Below are positions 1 through 64,000 of a DNA stretch of 64,000 bases, piece after piece. The notes under the pieces are model-generated. The model worked only from the letters and a program-made list of their open reading frames with translations. It searched no databases and was not told the origin of the DNA. The stretch spans positions 8,068,001 to 8,132,000 of the forward strand of contig WPIO01000001.1 in assembly GCA_009760855.2 (NCBI GenBank), in the 5' to 3' direction. The translations under genes were made by a program, and so were the position numbers. Numbering within the stretch: position 1 is the first letter of the stretch; each line of letters starts with the position of its first letter. The DNA comes from Cristatella mucedo (taxonomy: Eukaryota > Bryozoa > Phylactolaemata > Cristatellidae).

Positions 1-249
1 GCTTTCCATTACATTCGGGTCTTTTCACTAAGTGAACATCCTACTGGTCTTTCTTACTACGTGAATATCAGAAGGGTCTTGTCTACCTTGATTAAAATCC
101 TGTCTCAGTCTAGGGACATGCCTATGGGTCACACAAGTTAAATAATTGAAAGAGCTGTAGAATACACGAAAGACATAGAAAAACAAGCAATTCTCAGTAA
201 TGAGTTTCGTGCAGTTTTCATACACCAAATTTCATTAGACTTGATTTAC

Positions 250-63049
<62,800 letters not shown>

Positions 63050-64000
63050 CTAAAAGAACCAAGCCAATCGTATAAATCCAGAGAAAATGTATTAATCTAT
63101 CCTCATCACAGCCAAGACCTATCATAAATGCTAGCAACACTCTAAGACACTGTTGTAGTTTTATGCGATGGTACTAAATAAACGATTGCTGGTACTTGCT
63201 TGTAGTGGACAATATTTGGTGCACTACACAAGTTTAAGATCCCCCTGTGGGGTTACCACTGCTGTCTTTCCTGCAGCCTACAGTTATGGACATTACAATA
63301 GGCTTGCCAAAGACTTCAAATTTCGAGCATATCACTTTTGGTCATTGTTTACGACAATTTAACTGAGCTTTGCTTTTGCTTCCTGTTTTCTAAACTATGC
63401 TGTCACTGGCTATAGCCGTTCCGTGATCCCAATAGTTCCTCGACATTCATTATGTCTGTCACGTTGATTACTTCATTGTCATCTTTCACGTTCACAATGT
63501 CTTTAATTTTGCTCACTTTGTTGGCATTTGCGCCAAACTCACACTAACTAATGAAATAAAAGAGGAGGCAAGCCAAGGTTCTCCAGCTTCCAATTACTGC
63601 CGTGCATGGCTAAGACGTCATTTTATGCTAACCAATTGGAAAACTATATTTTTCATCACCTTGATAGTATAGTGATTTTGGTTCCAAGTTGCCGAATACT
63701 AAAGGCTTTTGCTTCGTGTTTAATTCATATATTGATTCTCCGTATGACATTTGCCATGCCTTACAGCTGTAAATGCGATAGCCATACACTTCCTTCGAAA
63801 TAGGATACGCGTTAGTGGTTCGTTGTAGTGCGAACATTGGCATTGCACATGAAAAGCTAATGGCCGTGATTCCAATGCTTACGGCTTCATTGATAGTCAG
63901 TCATTGTGAGATGCCTGTGACTAATAACCGTGCAAGTGCCGTGTTTGAGGCCTAGTCTCTTTAGGATATGGCAGCCACTGTGCATCATCTTAAAATCTTG
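63050..64000. other. Upstream flank or first intron, nothing recognised
   Basis: The exon carrying the start codon and signal peptide must lie here or beyond. No short ATG-plus-hydrophobic exon with a phase-1 donor was convincing on the minus strand. Confidence 0.4.

Overview
The window is nuclear DNA from an animal, most likely a non-vertebrate. It shows an intron-rich gene with GT-AG splice sites, dense dinucleotide microsatellites, non-LTR retrotransposon remains and tRNA-derived SINEs. The species cannot be fixed from the sequence; a marine invertebrate such as a sponge or cnidarian is only a guess.

One gene dominates. It runs right to left on the minus strand and enters from both sides of the window. 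I could place 38 consecutive coding exons (63049 down to 250). They splice in one frame with no stop, giving 6,313 nt or about 2,103 codons, and every internal donor is GT and every acceptor AG. From memory of the human protein, the product is the orthologue or a close homologue of fibrocystin-L (PKHD1L1), a giant single-pass membrane protein with a mostly extracellular chain. The domain order matches: IPT/TIG 1-3, a PA14-like block, a long conserved linker, IPT 4-7, a cupredoxin-like block, then IPT 8-14. The signal-peptide exon should lie to the right of 63049 and was not found. The later IPT region, G8 domains, beta-helix repeats and membrane anchor should lie left of position 1.

Layout, in gene order. 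61.8-63.1 kb: IPT1 and start of IPT2. 55.4-56.9 kb: rest of IPT2. 45.6-51.4 kb: IPT3 and PA14. 28.1-42.8 kb: linker region. 5.9-26.7 kb: IPT4-10 with the cupredoxin-like block. 0.25-5.6 kb: IPT11-14. The introns hold most of the DNA. They carry at least a dozen decayed CR1/L2-like LINE pieces in both orientations, two SINE families, and very long (TA)n, (CA)n/(TG)n, (GA)n and (CT)n tracts. One odd GC-rich island at 29.56-31.1 kb holds two minisatellites flanking about 830 bp of pure pyrimidine.

No second protein gene, rRNA, functional tRNA, CRISPR array or prokaryotic feature was found. The most interesting points are the shared, hairpin-forming 3' tail of a LINE family and a SINE family, a microsatellite that seems to have been born inside that tail, an orphan exon-like segment in the intron between exons 5 and 6, a furin-type RQRR site after the cupredoxin-like block, and the compound island at 30 kb.
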